A stretch of DNA of 64,000 nucleotides from Cellvibrionaceae bacterium (GTDB lineage Bacteria > Pseudomonadota > Gammaproteobacteria > Pseudomonadales > Cellvibrionaceae), in NCBI GenBank assembly GCA_021151695.1, contig JAGKWU010000007.1:164478-228477 (forward strand), written 5' to 3'. Each line of letters begins with the position of its first letter. Position 1 is the first letter of the stretch. The notes beneath the pieces are model-generated. The model searched no databases, was not told where the DNA came from, and saw only the letters and a list, made by a program, of their open reading frames with translations. This document shows positions 44,261-54,356 of the stretch, one piece after another. A program made the position numbers and the translations under genes.

Positions 44261-46384
44261 TTAGCCCTTAAGCAGCGACAGTACCGACTGAGGTCTGGCA
44301 TTCGCTTGTGCCAACATGGCCGTTGCAGCTTGTTGCAACACTTGCGCACGACTCATGGCAGCAGTTTCTGCGGCGAAGTCCGCATCTACAATCCGCGAGC
44401 GCGCTGCCGAGGTTTTCTCGGATACGTTCGCCAAATTGTTGATGGTGAACTCAAGACGGTTGTTGATCGCACCCATCTGTGAACGCGCATCGTTGATGGT
44501 CGTCAACGCATTGTCGATTACGCCCAGCGCCTTCTGCGCCTTGGCCGCAGTGTCAATACTGATGGAGGCAATCGCAGTACCGAAAGAACCACCGGCAGTT
44601 GCGTTAGCTTCCAGCATCCCGATTTCTGCGGGGTTGGCATTCACACCCAGCTCGAAGCTGATAGGGTTGCCGTTGGCATTGGTGAGCTTGATACCTGCTT
44701 CAACACGCAGGCCAGCCGCATCGGAACCAGCGGTGGGAACTTCCACACCCGAGGCCATGAACTTGGTAAAGACCGCACCACTGAAACCATCATCTGGAAG
44801 ACCGAAGGCACCGGCAGCGGTAGCGTTCGCAAAGCGGATGGCGCCCTGGTCAGATTCCAATACAATTTTGTTACCCAACAAGTGTGACAGCACACCCGTG
44901 GTATTGCTGGCATTGTTGATGGTATCTACCAGTTGCTGTGCAGTAGTCACGGCGCTCAGGTCGATGTTAATACCATTTAACTGGATAGTATTCGCCGTGC
45001 CGGCGAAGGCGGTAGCGATACTCATACCACTGGTATCAATGGTCACAGAGGAGAAGGCATTGGCAGTTACACCGGTATCTGCAGTCGCCTTGTTGATCGC
45101 ATTGATCTTGCCAATCAGGCTATCGGTATCTTTGTTGGTGATGGCTACGCCGTTGATGGTAACGTCGCCCACACCCCAAGCCACTTCAGCATTGGCAGTG
45201 CCAATACTTCCGCCTTCGATCACGCCACCCACCTGGTTTTCACGGAAGCCGAGGTTGTGAAGATCAACCAGGGTACCCGTGTTGCCGCGACTGATTTTGA
45301 TCGGACGATCATCCTCAGATACCAGTACAAGCTGGCCACGCTGGCTTAAACCATCACCCAGTACTGCGCTCATACCCAGTGAAGCTTGCAGATCCAAACC
45401 ACCTGAAGCCGCCACCGTAATAGTTGCGCCTGTGTTATTGGCCAGTGTCAAAATACCTTTGTCGTTAACCGATGCATTCACCGCACCGCCCGTTACACGA
45501 TTGATGGTTTCAATCAGCTCATCCATATTCGTGGTATTTTCGCGAACCTGATAAGACTGGGTTCCGCCGTTAAGTGCGGTCACCGTAATATCGAGGCCCT
45601 GCCCTGCATCGTTGTCAATAACCCCGTTACCCAGCGAAGACGCTTGCAGTTGGGTAATCGCCGAGGCCGTAATACCGCTTACTTTCTCGTTAATATTGTT
45701 GATCAAATCCTCCAGCGTATTTGCGGCACCGCTAGCACCTGTATCAAAGGTGCCAATACTTTGACCATTAATCAGCACATCGCCATCTTTAATGTCGGTA
45801 CCCAGTGACGCGGCGAAGACAGTGGCTTGCAGATTCAACTCAGCGCCCAACACATCCACACTGGTAGAACCCATACCCAAGGTCTTGGCATCCATCGCCT
45901 GGATTTTCATATCGATGGTTTGGTTGGCATCGGCACCTACTTGCAATTTCACATTGCCGAGCGAGCCGTCCAACAATTTTTGTCCGTTGAATGAAGTGGA
46001 TTTCGCGATGCGATCCAATTCAGAGATAAGTTGCTGAACTTCCGCATCCAGGGTTTTACGGTCGGCATCACTGTAGATACCGTTCGCAGACTGGATGGCC
46101 AGTTCGCGCATACGTTGCAGAATGTTAGTCGTTTCCTGCAGTGCGCCTTCAGCGGTTTGAATTAACGAGATACCGTCGTTGGCGTTGCGGATGGCTTGAT
46201 CCAGGCCGCGCACTTGCGAGGTCATACGGTTGGAAATCGCGAGGCCGGCGGCATCGTCTTTGGCCGAGTTGATACGTTGGCCGGAGGACAGACGCTCGGT
46301 AGCGCGATCGAGTGCTGTGCCTGAATTCATCAATTGACGCTGAGAGTTCAGAGACGCAACATTGGTGTTAATAACTAAGGACAT
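44261..46384 (-). CDS. Flagellin (paralogue 1), very large
   Basis: 707 residues. The D0/D1 domains are intact at both ends: VINTNVASLNSQRQL, LSSGQRINSAKDDAAGL, then C-terminal SRIVDADFAAETAAMSRAQV and PQSVLSLLKG. These polymerise into the filament and carry the export signal. The middle of about 400 residues contains at least three flagellin_IN-like units (GDVLINGQSIGTFD, GDVTINGVAITNK, NTIQLNGINID) forming an enlarged, Ser/Thr-rich outer domain, the probable glycosylation target. It is a close paralogue of the gene at 47134, separated by flaG. It has its own sigma-54-like site and terminator. Confidence 0.95.
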   Translation of the reverse strand: MSLVINTNVASLNSQRQLMNSGTALDRATERLSSGQRINSAKDDAAGLAISNRMTSQVRGLDQAIRNANDGISLIQTAEGALQETTNILQRMRELAIQSANGIYSDADRKTLDAEVQQLISELDRIAKSTSFNGQKLLDGSLGNVKLQVGADANQTIDMKIQAMDAKTLGMGSTSVDVLGAELNLQATVFAASLGTDIKDGDVLINGQSIGTFDTGASGAANTLEDLINNINEKVSGITASAITQLQASSLGNGVIDNDAGQGLDITVTALNGGTQSYQVRENTTNMDELIETINRVTGGAVNASVNDKGILTLANNTGATITVAASGGLDLQASLGMSAVLGDGLSQRGQLVLVSEDDRPIKISRGNTGTLVDLHNLGFRENQVGGVIEGGSIGTANAEVAWGVGDVTINGVAITNKDTDSLIGKINAINKATADTGVTANAFSSVTIDTSGMSIATAFAGTANTIQLNGINIDLSAVTTAQQLVDTINNASNTTGVLSHLLGNKIVLESDQGAIRFANATAAGAFGLPDDGFSGAVFTKFMASGVEVPTAGSDAAGLRVEAGIKLTNANGNPISFELGVNANPAEIGMLEANATAGGSFGTAIASISIDTAAKAQKALGVIDNALTTINDARSQMGAINNRLEFTINNLANVSEKTSAARSRIVDADFAAETAAMSRAQVLQQAATAMLAQANARPQSVLSLLKG

Positions 46385-46543
46385 GATTAATCTCCCAAAA
46401 ATTTTTCCTGCTCAGAGTCTTACTCTCTGCGACAGCGTTTGATGAAGCAGCATTGGCAGCTCGAAACTTCGTGGCAAAACCTGCAAACAAACTCAGCTTA
46501 AAAGCGGCAGGATTTTGTTACTGCGTTGCCTAAAGGGGTTTTT

Positions 46544-46559
46544 GCACAGACTGTGCCAA
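46544..46559 (-). promoter_or_regulatory. Candidate sigma-54 promoter of flagellin gene 1
   Basis: Minus strand TGGCACAGTCTGTGCA has a perfect TGGCAC -24 element, GG-N10-GC spacing and GTGCA at -12. The leader would be about 150 bases, long but possible. Confidence 0.5.
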
Positions 46560-46618
46560 AAAATAACCAAGGCAATGAGAAGAGAAAAAATAGCGGGAAG
46601 AAAAATACAAATTGCAGG

Positions 46619-46652
46619 CGAAAAAAAAGGGACAGCCGCAGCTGTCCCCTTC
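46619..46652 (-). terminator. Rho-independent terminator after flaG
   Basis: Minus strand GGGGACAGC and GGCTGTCCC form the stem, followed by eight Ts (complement of 46621-46628). It isolates flagellin gene 1 from the upstream flagellin 2-flaG transcript. Confidence 0.9.
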
Positions 46653-46697
46653 ACAAATCAAACAATTTTTTAACGCAAACTTACTCGGCAAAAAACC

Positions 46698-47078
46698 TTA
46701 AGCCTGAGCACTGAATAACTGTAAATCCCCGTCAGAACCCTTGTTTTGCGCGAGTTTCAGGAAAATCTCATCAGGAATCTGGCGAATAACTTCCTGGGTG
46801 GTGCGATCCAAAACCTTGACCACAGTTTCACCTGAAGCCTTGTCGTAACTGAAATGCAAATCGCGCTGGGTGGACTGAATATATTCATTCATTTGTGCCA
46901 CTGCAGCTTCAACATGAGCTTGCAATTCTTTGACATCGGCGTGCTGAGATTTTGCCGCTTGCGGATCAACCGGCAATGGATTGCCGCTTTGCTGCGGTTT
47001 GGTACCGGCAACAACGGCAGCACCGGTGACAGGTTTTAACTGCACCGGCGCCGAAGTTGTTTTAGTAATCTCATTCAT
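46698..47078 (-). CDS. flaG: Flagellar protein FlaG
   Basis: 126 residues from ATG 47078, which follows GAGGGCCAGGAT; the frame opens at 47102. The C-terminal half (LHFSYDKASGETVVKVLD, TQEVIRQIPDEIFLKLA) is the FlaG domain; the N-terminal half is low complexity. FlaG is a small secreted or filament-associated protein that affects filament length in Pseudomonas and Vibrio. It lies 55 bases behind flagellin gene 2, with a stable hairpin between. Confidence 0.92.
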   Translation of the reverse strand: MNEITKTTSAPVQLKPVTGAAVVAGTKPQQSGNPLPVDPQAAKSQHADVKELQAHVEAAVAQMNEYIQSTQRDLHFSYDKASGETVVKVLDRTTQEVIRQIPDEIFLKLAQNKGSDGDLQLFSAQA

Positions 47079-47099
47079 ATCCTGGCCCTCTTGGAGTTT

Positions 47100-47121
47100 C
47101 ACCAGGGGTTACCCCCTGGTG
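47100..47121 (-). terminator. Hairpin between flagellin 2 and flaG
   Basis: CACCAGGGG and CCCCTGGTG form a perfect 9-bp GC-rich stem with a 4-base loop, 13 bases after the flagellin stop. It lacks a T run, so it probably attenuates read-through or protects the 3' end of the abundant flagellin mRNA. Confidence 0.55.
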
Positions 47122-47133
47122 ACCTTACTCAAC

Positions 47134-49272
47134 TTATCTCAACAGAGACAGCACTTGTTGTGGACGTGCGTTTGATTGGGCCAACATCGCTGTCGCAGCT
47201 TGTTGCAATACTTGCGCACGGCTCAGGCTTGCAGTTTCTGCCGCGAAGTCAGCATCCACGATACGTGAACGGGCTGCTGTGGTCTTCTCAGAGATACTCG
47301 ACAAGTTGGATACGGTGAAGTCCAGACGGTTGTTAACCGCACCGAGGCCCGCACGAGTATCGTTGATGGTGGTCAAGGCATTGTCGATTACCTTGATGGC
47401 TTTCTGGGCGTTAGCTTGAGTATCAATGCTCAGGGACGCGATAGAAGAGCCAGACGCACCACCAGAGCTTGAATTGGCTTCCAGAATACCGATTTCACCG
47501 GCAGAAGCATTCAAGCCAAGCTCGAAGCTGATTGGGTTGCCGTTAGAGCTGGTCAGCTTGATACCCGCTTCGACTACAGAGGTAGACGTTGCTGTAATCG
47601 AGCTGGCAGCAGTAGATACCTGACCGATAGTACCAGCTTGGAACTCAACCACTTCAACGTTGTGGAAACCGTCTGCAGTACCGTTGAACACAGAGGCGCT
47701 ACCGCCAGAGAACACGATGGCACCCTGGTCGCTCTTCAACACAATGGTGTTGCCGTTCAGTTTGGCAGTCACACCTGTGTCGTTGGCGTTGTTATTCAAC
47801 GTATCCACCATCTCTGACAGTGAAGATACTGCCGCGAAGTCAATGGTTACACCGTTAATGTTGAGCGTGCTGCTAGTACCGGCAAACGTGGTGTTGGTAA
47901 TAGATACACCGTTAAAGTCCAGAGTTGCAGTGGCAAATGCGTTAGCAGTAACACCGGTTTCGCTGGTGGACTTGTTGATCGCATTGATCTTGCCGATCAG
48001 GCTGTCAGTGTCTTTGTTGCTGATGGTTACGCCGTTGATCTTAACGTCGCCCACACCCCATGACAGGTCAGCACCCAGAGTACCGGCACCCAGGCCAGCA
48101 CCTTCAATTACACCTTTAGAGGCAGTTTCACGGAAGCCCAGGTTATCCAGGTCTTTCAATGAACCAGTACCACCACGAGTGATAGTGATTGGCTTGTCGT
48201 CGTTAGAGGTCAGTACCAGTTGACCACGTTGACTCAGGCCGTCGCCTTTAGCGGCGGTCATACCTATAGAGTCAGTCAGGTTAAGGCCGCCAACCGCTGC
48301 TACCGTGATGCTGGCACCAGTGTTATTGCCCAGTGTCAAAGTACCGTCTTCACCAATAGTCGCATTTACCGCACCGCCGGTTACATCATTAATCACGTCA
48401 GCCAATTGGCTGAGGCTGGTAGTGTTTTCGCGGATTTGGTAAGTCTGGGTAGCACCATTCAACGCGGCTACGGTGATGTTCAAGCCTTCACCGGCGTCGT
48501 TGTCGATAATGCCGTTACCTACAGTAGAACCATTCAGTTGAGTCAGTGCAGAAGCCGTTACGCTGCTCACTTTCTCGTTAATGTTGTTAACCAGATCGGT
48601 CAGGGTATCAGCAGCACCTGAAGCACCAGTATCAAAGGTACCAATTGATTGGCCATTGATCATGATGTCGCCATCTTTAATGTCTGTACCTAAAGACGCG
48701 GCAAATACAGTTGCTTGCAGGTTAATTTCGGCACCCAGTACGTCAACACTGGTAGAACCCATACCCAGGGTTTTGGCATCCATCGCCTGAACTTTAAAGC
48801 TGATGGTTTGGTTGGCTTGTGCACCTACTTGCAGGTCTACTTTACCCAGAGAACCATCGAGCAAGTTACGACCGTTGAATGACGTGGATTTGGCGATACG
48901 ATCCAATTCCGAGATCAGTTGTTTACTTTCGGCGTTCAGAGTGGCGCGGTCGCTATTGGAGTAGATACCGTTCGCTGACTGCACGGCCAGTTCACGCATA
49001 CGTTGCAGAATGTTGGTTGATTCTTGCAGTGCACCTTCAGCGGTTTGAATCAGAGACACACCGTCGTTCGCGTTACGAACGGCTTGATCCAAGCCGCGCA
49101 CTTGCGATGTCATACGGTTGGCAATGGCCAAGCCCGCAGCGTCGTCTTTTGCAGAGTTGATACGTTGGCCGGAAGACAAACGCTCGGTTGAACGGTCAAG
49201 CGCAGTACCTGAACCCATCAACTGACGTTGAGCATTCAGAGAGGCGGTGTTCGTGTTAATGACTAATGCCAT
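47134..49272 (-). CDS. fliC: Flagellin (paralogue 2), very large
   Basis: 712 residues. Intact N-terminal D0/D1 (LVINTNTASLNAQRQLMG, LSSGQRINSAKDDAAGLAI) and C-terminal D1/D0 (SRIVDADFAAETASLSRAQV, PQQVLSLLR). The central region has the same flagellin_IN-like units as paralogue 1 (GDIMINGQSIGTFD, GDVKINGVTISNK, STLNINGVTIDF). The two proteins align over their full length and arose by duplication. E. coli FliC has 498 residues, many polar flagellins about 280-400. A sigma-28 promoter about 90 bases upstream marks this as a late-class filament gene. GGAGATTC precedes the ATG. Confidence 0.96.
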   Translation of the reverse strand: MALVINTNTASLNAQRQLMGSGTALDRSTERLSSGQRINSAKDDAAGLAIANRMTSQVRGLDQAVRNANDGVSLIQTAEGALQESTNILQRMRELAVQSANGIYSNSDRATLNAESKQLISELDRIAKSTSFNGRNLLDGSLGKVDLQVGAQANQTISFKVQAMDAKTLGMGSTSVDVLGAEINLQATVFAASLGTDIKDGDIMINGQSIGTFDTGASGAADTLTDLVNNINEKVSSVTASALTQLNGSTVGNGIIDNDAGEGLNITVAALNGATQTYQIRENTTSLSQLADVINDVTGGAVNATIGEDGTLTLGNNTGASITVAAVGGLNLTDSIGMTAAKGDGLSQRGQLVLTSNDDKPITITRGGTGSLKDLDNLGFRETASKGVIEGAGLGAGTLGADLSWGVGDVKINGVTISNKDTDSLIGKINAINKSTSETGVTANAFATATLDFNGVSITNTTFAGTSSTLNINGVTIDFAAVSSLSEMVDTLNNNANDTGVTAKLNGNTIVLKSDQGAIVFSGGSASVFNGTADGFHNVEVVEFQAGTIGQVSTAASSITATSTSVVEAGIKLTSSNGNPISFELGLNASAGEIGILEANSSSGGASGSSIASLSIDTQANAQKAIKVIDNALTTINDTRAGLGAVNNRLDFTVSNLSSISEKTTAARSRIVDADFAAETASLSRAQVLQQAATAMLAQSNARPQQVLSLLR

Positions 49273-49371
49273 GATGAATCTCCTGGGATTTTAGCTAACT
49301 ACAAAATCTGAATACTGTAGTAGTCGGTTGATGAAGCTTAAGTAAAAGAGCTAAGAGCGCTTCTGTTAAGG

Positions 49372-49398
49372 TTATCGCCCGATATCCAGGGAGCTTTA
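49372..49398 (-). promoter_or_regulatory. Sigma-28 (FliA) promoter of flagellin gene 2
   Basis: Minus strand TAAA-N15-GGCGATAA, one mismatch from TAAA-N15-GCCGATAA, about 100 bases before the flagellin start. Confidence 0.75.
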
Positions 49399-49499
49399 GG
49401 CAGTTTTTAAAAGAAAATTTAAAATATTTACGCGGCTTTTTGGCGGATAAACGTGAATTTGGTTATAACAGCGAGGCGGCAGCCGGAATGAGCGCCAAA

Positions 49500-49829
49500 C
49501 TACCGACCATAAGCATCCATTGCCTTGTTGGTTTGAATAATCTGACGCAATTCTGACGATACTTTGTCGCGCGCATTAGTGGCCATTAGATCGAGTTGAT
49601 CATTGAGTAGCTGTATTTGTAAAAGGAGATCCTGAGCTTGAACAACCAAACCAGCTTCGCGCAGCTTACCCAAATAACGTTGGTCGCCCAGTAAGGCCAT
49701 CTGTTGCTGGAAGTTTTCAGCTTGCGTTTGCAATGCATCCCAATCCTCCTCCAATGCCAGTTGCATAAGAGCGTCGGCTTCAGCAAGGAGCTGCTGCAAG
49801 GGTTGCAATAACGTGTGTTCATTGCTCAT
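49500..49829 (-). CDS. FliT-like small flagellar protein (putative)
   Basis: 109 residues from ATG 49829, which follows GGGGGAAATC; a longer frame from 49907 has no support. It is all helical, with Leu and Gln heptads, no cysteine and no signal peptide. Size, helical make-up and position between flgL and the flagellin genes fit a FliT-type export chaperone for cap or hook-associated proteins, but sequence similarity is too weak for me to be certain. It could be cotranscribed with flgL, 108 bases upstream. Confidence 0.55.
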   Translation of the reverse strand: MSNEHTLLQPLQQLLAEADALMQLALEEDWDALQTQAENFQQQMALLGDQRYLGKLREAGLVVQAQDLLLQIQLLNDQLDLMATNARDKVSSELRQIIQTNKAMDAYGR

Positions 49830-49937
49830 GGATGATTTCCCCCTAAATAAAAACGCAGGTAGTGGACTATACACCCAATACCTGCGCTGCTGAGAAGTTT
49901 CTGGCAACCATAACCATAGTCATCGCGCCAGAATGAA

Positions 49938-51530
49938 TTACATATATTTGAACAGGCTCAACTCACTCACTTTCACAAAGCTTTGCTGGGCCGCACTGAG
50001 GACGAAGGACTGCATCTGCAGTTGAGTGGACGCCTCCGCATAATCGAGATCTTCCAATTGCGAAAGCACTTCTTTGCCCGTCAGCTCAAAATCTGCATTG
50101 GCGTTCTTTGAGCTCTCCAACATGTTCTGGCGCGCACCCACCTCTCCCTGTACCGACACTATATTAGTAATGGCATTTTCGAGGTTTGTGACCGTCTTGG
50201 CCACGATTTTGGCCAACTCGTTTTTACTTTGCGCCGTGTTTTCCACGTCCTTCATTGCCTGGGTAAAGCGCGACACCGTGGTTAACAACCCTTGCTTATT
50301 GGTAGATTCAATCAAAAAGCTATCGCCATCTTTACCGGGAACACCATCAGTAGATGTGGTGCCCGCGCTGGTGGTAGTTAGGCCGGTCACCGCATCGGTA
50401 TTGGCGGAGCCACCGCTGATAGTGATATTCAACCCTGATGCTGATACCAGCCCGGCGGCTGTCACCGTCAGGCCCAGATTGGCCAATTTGCTGGCATTGA
50501 GCGACGCGCCACTGGCCGCAACCGTGTCTACCGAGCTGCTCAGCGCTGCCGCCAAATCAGTGGCATTGTTCACTGGCTGGTCGAGGACCAATGTCTCGGT
50601 GATACCACCTACGGTGATAGTGATTGGCTCGGGGCCTGCCGAAAAATCCACAGCGCTGCCAAAGGTAAATGGTTGTGTGGCTGGTGTTGCCGGCGTACCT
50701 GGATATGGCGTGCCATAAATCTGGAACTTGGCGCCGCTGACTTCAATGTCATGCCCCGCCGAATAAAGTTGGTTGGCCGCCAGTATCTTGCCACTGGGTT
50801 TCTCTACGACATTAAAGGTAGAGGCCGAGGTAAATGTCACCTGCATGTTATTGGGGAACAATTTATCGTAGGCCACCTGATCCACCACCTCCCCTACGCT
50901 AATCGTCGCAGGAGGTGTCGAACGGTTGGCAGGATTCGCACTGGTATTAAAGGTGTTGTGACTGCTGGGGATATCCATAAATAATTTTTTGCCAGAATCG
51001 CTCACCAATACGGTCACAGAACTGGAAGCCTGCAAACGCAATTGACCTTCATCACCCATATAGGAGTATTTTCCCCCGCCATCACTAACGAAGGGTTTGG
51101 TTTCACTCTGGAAGCCCGCAAAGATATATTGGCCGGATGAGTTACGCGTGTTGCTCAGATTGACCAGCTCATCCATACGGCTATCCACCTCGGCAGCCAT
51201 AGCGGCGTAATCCGATTTGGTTAATACCGCCGTGTTACCCGCCGCCACAGAAATTTCTTTCAATCGCTGAATCAAACTCACGACGGATTGCAGCGTGGTT
51301 TCTTCAAGGCCCAGATTGTTGTCAGCCACATCAATATTTTTATTGTATTGGGTTGTGCGCGATAGCTCCTGGTGAATGGACAAAATACTGGTTGCCGCCA
51401 CCGGATCATCCGCAGGCGACAACACACGTTTGCCCGACACAATTTGTTGCTGTGTTTTATCAACCGCCACCTGGGCGTCACGCATACCTATATTGGCAAC
51501 GCTGTAAATTTGTGAGGTAGAAACACGCAT
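49938..51530 (-). CDS. flgL: Flagellar hook-associated protein 3 FlgL
   Basis: 530 residues (E. coli 317). The N-terminus MRVSTSQIYSVANIGM, QQQIVSGKRVLSPADDPVA and the C-terminus with YAEASTQLQMQSFVLSAAQQ are typical FlgL, homologous to flagellin D0/D1. FlgL is the second hook-filament junction protein. The centre holds an insert with a Pro/Thr-rich stretch (GTPYPGTPATPATQP) and a flagellin_IN-like unit. It is 39 bases behind flgK. Confidence 0.95.
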   Translation of the reverse strand: MRVSTSQIYSVANIGMRDAQVAVDKTQQQIVSGKRVLSPADDPVAATSILSIHQELSRTTQYNKNIDVADNNLGLEETTLQSVVSLIQRLKEISVAAGNTAVLTKSDYAAMAAEVDSRMDELVNLSNTRNSSGQYIFAGFQSETKPFVSDGGGKYSYMGDEGQLRLQASSSVTVLVSDSGKKLFMDIPSSHNTFNTSANPANRSTPPATISVGEVVDQVAYDKLFPNNMQVTFTSASTFNVVEKPSGKILAANQLYSAGHDIEVSGAKFQIYGTPYPGTPATPATQPFTFGSAVDFSAGPEPITITVGGITETLVLDQPVNNATDLAAALSSSVDTVAASGASLNASKLANLGLTVTAAGLVSASGLNITISGGSANTDAVTGLTTTSAGTTSTDGVPGKDGDSFLIESTNKQGLLTTVSRFTQAMKDVENTAQSKNELAKIVAKTVTNLENAITNIVSVQGEVGARQNMLESSKNANADFELTGKEVLSQLEDLDYAEASTQLQMQSFVLSAAQQSFVKVSELSLFKYM

Positions 51531-51569
51531 GATTTTTTCTCCACTAAAAACTCAATAAACCCGCCGGCT

Positions 51570-54356
51570 TTACAATGCCTGGATCAGGGTATCGAACAAA
51601 TCTTTTGCCACAGAAATAACGCGCGCATTGGCAGTGTATAACTGTTGAAACTGAATCAGGTTTGAAGCCTCTTCATCCAGGTTTACACCTGAGACACCGT
51701 CGCGCATGCTGGTGGTTTGCTCCAGCAAACTGCGGCTCGCATCGGTATTAATCTTGGCCAGATTACTCTTGGTACCCACCTCTTCCACCAAACGGCCATA
51801 ACCCTGACCAAAACTCATGGTGCCGTTTTGCATGGAACCCGCAGTCTCCAGTGCAACCATCGCAAGGGCGTTGCGGTTGTCATTGCGGGAATTGGTGTTA
51901 AATCCAACGGTAAACGTATCACCGGCTTTCGGCTCGCCTGAAATTTTTACTTGATAACCAAGATAAGATGGCAAGGCAAAATTCGCGGCGGTGGTATCAC
52001 CGAGAATGTCACTCACTTCTGGCAAGCCCGTCATGGTAGTGCCGTCAGACAAAGTGATATCAATGCGACCACCAACAGTCACCGCACTCTGCTCACCACC
52101 GCCAACATCCTGACCGGTAAGACGCACGTTGGGATTACCATTGCTGTCGTTAACACTGATGCTATTGGATGTGGCAGCCGATGCTGTGAGACGAATATCC
52201 AGATTTACGCCAGACGAGGCCACCAAATGAAGCTCCGGTACGCCTGTCACAGGATTACTACTGCTCTCTGCACGAATACCCAATGATTTTAAATTTTCAT
52301 TGGAATTGATGCTCGTCGCCAGATAGTTGTTGAACTCAACTTCATCGCTGGGGTTTGGCACATCAGGAGCAATATTCAACGCTGAATAACCAATCAGGTT
52401 TTCACCATTCACACTGATTTGAAATGGCGGTGCAAACGCGCTTGGATCGATATTCACATCGGTAATAGTGGCCGTGGTAAATGCACGCGCTGTAGCACCC
52501 GGAACAGTATTAATACGCGCTGCCGTTTCCGCTGCAGATGCATTGGGGCTAGTCACCATAGTTTGGGACGAGGTCAACCCCGTTTCAGGATCAGTGCGAG
52601 AAAATGTGTATTGCTCTACCGGATAACCATTGGGCTGCCCGTATTTTGTAGCGAGCGTATCGGGATAAACCGTTGCCGGAAATAACAGCGATGGTATTGA
52701 AGTTCTACCGGCAGGCAATCCGGTGCGTGCGCCGTTGCCAGCGATACGGGTTTCTTTAACATCCGAAGTAAAAAGACTGTTTTCGCGATTCGGTATAAAA
52801 ATCTGCTCACGTATGGGAGGCGTGAGTGGTTTGGGGTTAGCCGGATCAGTGTTGTCCAATACGTCGTAAGTAGTGTCCGATGTAAAACGAATTACTAAAG
52901 GAGGAGAGAGCTTCCCCTCAGTAGCAAAGGTTGAAAGAGGATTGCCATTGGCATCCAACAAACCCAATACTTCACCCGCACTGACAGTACCCTTACCCGT
53001 ATTGCCCGCTGCGGATGCGGTACGAATAGGCGACGCAAATGCCAGGCTTTCAGGCGCGGTTAGCAACGCGTGAATATCACTGGCACCCGTACGAGTGGGT
53101 TGTATGGTAAATGTATCACCGCCTTGAAAAGAGCCGCTTTCCAGATTTAATTCCAAACCATCAAATTTAATCGTGGCCGGATAACTGCCAGGCAACAGGC
53201 CCTGGGTGATAGTGGTGTTATCACTCAAGCGGGTTATCGTGTAGTTACTGCTACCTGACGCAACTTCGAATTTGTAATCACTCACTGTCAAGGCTTTAGT
53301 ATCAGCAATTTTGACGGATATCAGGCGATCATTCGGCGGTGCATTATCACCGTGGGCAACACGGGCGTAGGTCAGTGATTTTTCGTTGATATCACTAAAC
53401 ATAGGGCTGCCGAAATTGCCATTTAAATCCAGCCCCTGACTTTGCGCTTTGTTAAATACATCGCTCATGACAATAGCGATACGGCCGAGCTCATTGATAG
53501 ATGGCTCAAGCACAGTATTTTTAAAATTCATCAGACCACCCAGCTTGCCACCGCTGACTTGTCCGGTCACATCGGTTGCATGGCCATTGTTAACCAGCTG
53601 GATTTTTCCGCCATCGACTTTGAATTGACTGACCTCCGGGCCAACCACCAATGGTTCACCATTACCGATAAATACGTTGACTTCACCTGTGCCCGCTTTA
53701 ACAACTTGCACTGATGTCAATTCAGATAATTTGCGCAGTGCTTCGTCGCGTTGATCGAGCAAGGCATTGGGCTCGGCACCCGCACCAGAGGCATTTTTAG
53801 TCGCCAGTGTCTGGTTTAAATTGGCAATGCTTTTGGCCAGAGCACCGATTTGTTCTACAACCGTTTTTACTTCACTATCTGCCGCTTTTTCAGCTTCTTG
53901 CATACGCGTGTAAATACCGTTGTAGCGCACGCTCAAACTATCCGCCTGGGTAATAATCAATTGGCGCGCAGGCGTAGACGACGGATCATTGGCACCGTTT
54001 TGAAGTGCAGAAAAGAAATCCTGAAAGCCGCCGATCAAACCGGTGGTCACGTCTGAAAATAATTTATCCAGCTTTCCGATATTGGTATTGAATGTATCCA
54101 GTTGGTTAAAGGTGGATGTATCCAGACGCAATTGCGTCGTCACAAATTCATTAACAACGCGCGAAACTGATTCGGTGTTAACACCATTACCTAAAAAGCC
54201 TGCATCACCAAATTGCAATTCGGGACGCGTACCAAAGTTAACCGTCTGGCGACTATAGCCCTGGGTATTGGCATTGGAGATGTTGTTGCCTGCGGTGCGC
54301 AGCGCAATCTGGCTCGCCTGCAACCCCGAAATGGCATTGGAAAGTACACCACTCAT
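51570..54356 (-). CDS. flgK: Flagellar hook-associated protein 1 FlgK
   Basis: 928 residues (E. coli 547). NAISGLQASQIALRTAGNNISNANTQGYSRQ at the start (in two halves) is the rod/hook family N-terminal signature, and the C-terminus SGVNLDEEASNLIQFQQLY is the FlgK_C motif. FlgK is the first junction protein on the hook. Residues about 350-800 are an enlarged outer region. Its ATG overlaps the flgJ stop (ATGA), so translation is coupled. Confidence 0.96.
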   Translation of the reverse strand: MSGVLSNAISGLQASQIALRTAGNNISNANTQGYSRQTVNFGTRPELQFGDAGFLGNGVNTESVSRVVNEFVTTQLRLDTSTFNQLDTFNTNIGKLDKLFSDVTTGLIGGFQDFFSALQNGANDPSSTPARQLIITQADSLSVRYNGIYTRMQEAEKAADSEVKTVVEQIGALAKSIANLNQTLATKNASGAGAEPNALLDQRDEALRKLSELTSVQVVKAGTGEVNVFIGNGEPLVVGPEVSQFKVDGGKIQLVNNGHATDVTGQVSGGKLGGLMNFKNTVLEPSINELGRIAIVMSDVFNKAQSQGLDLNGNFGSPMFSDINEKSLTYARVAHGDNAPPNDRLISVKIADTKALTVSDYKFEVASGSSNYTITRLSDNTTITQGLLPGSYPATIKFDGLELNLESGSFQGGDTFTIQPTRTGASDIHALLTAPESLAFASPIRTASAAGNTGKGTVSAGEVLGLLDANGNPLSTFATEGKLSPPLVIRFTSDTTYDVLDNTDPANPKPLTPPIREQIFIPNRENSLFTSDVKETRIAGNGARTGLPAGRTSIPSLLFPATVYPDTLATKYGQPNGYPVEQYTFSRTDPETGLTSSQTMVTSPNASAAETAARINTVPGATARAFTTATITDVNIDPSAFAPPFQISVNGENLIGYSALNIAPDVPNPSDEVEFNNYLATSINSNENLKSLGIRAESSSNPVTGVPELHLVASSGVNLDIRLTASAATSNSISVNDSNGNPNVRLTGQDVGGGEQSAVTVGGRIDITLSDGTTMTGLPEVSDILGDTTAANFALPSYLGYQVKISGEPKAGDTFTVGFNTNSRNDNRNALAMVALETAGSMQNGTMSFGQGYGRLVEEVGTKSNLAKINTDASRSLLEQTTSMRDGVSGVNLDEEASNLIQFQQLYTANARVISVAKDLFDTLIQAL

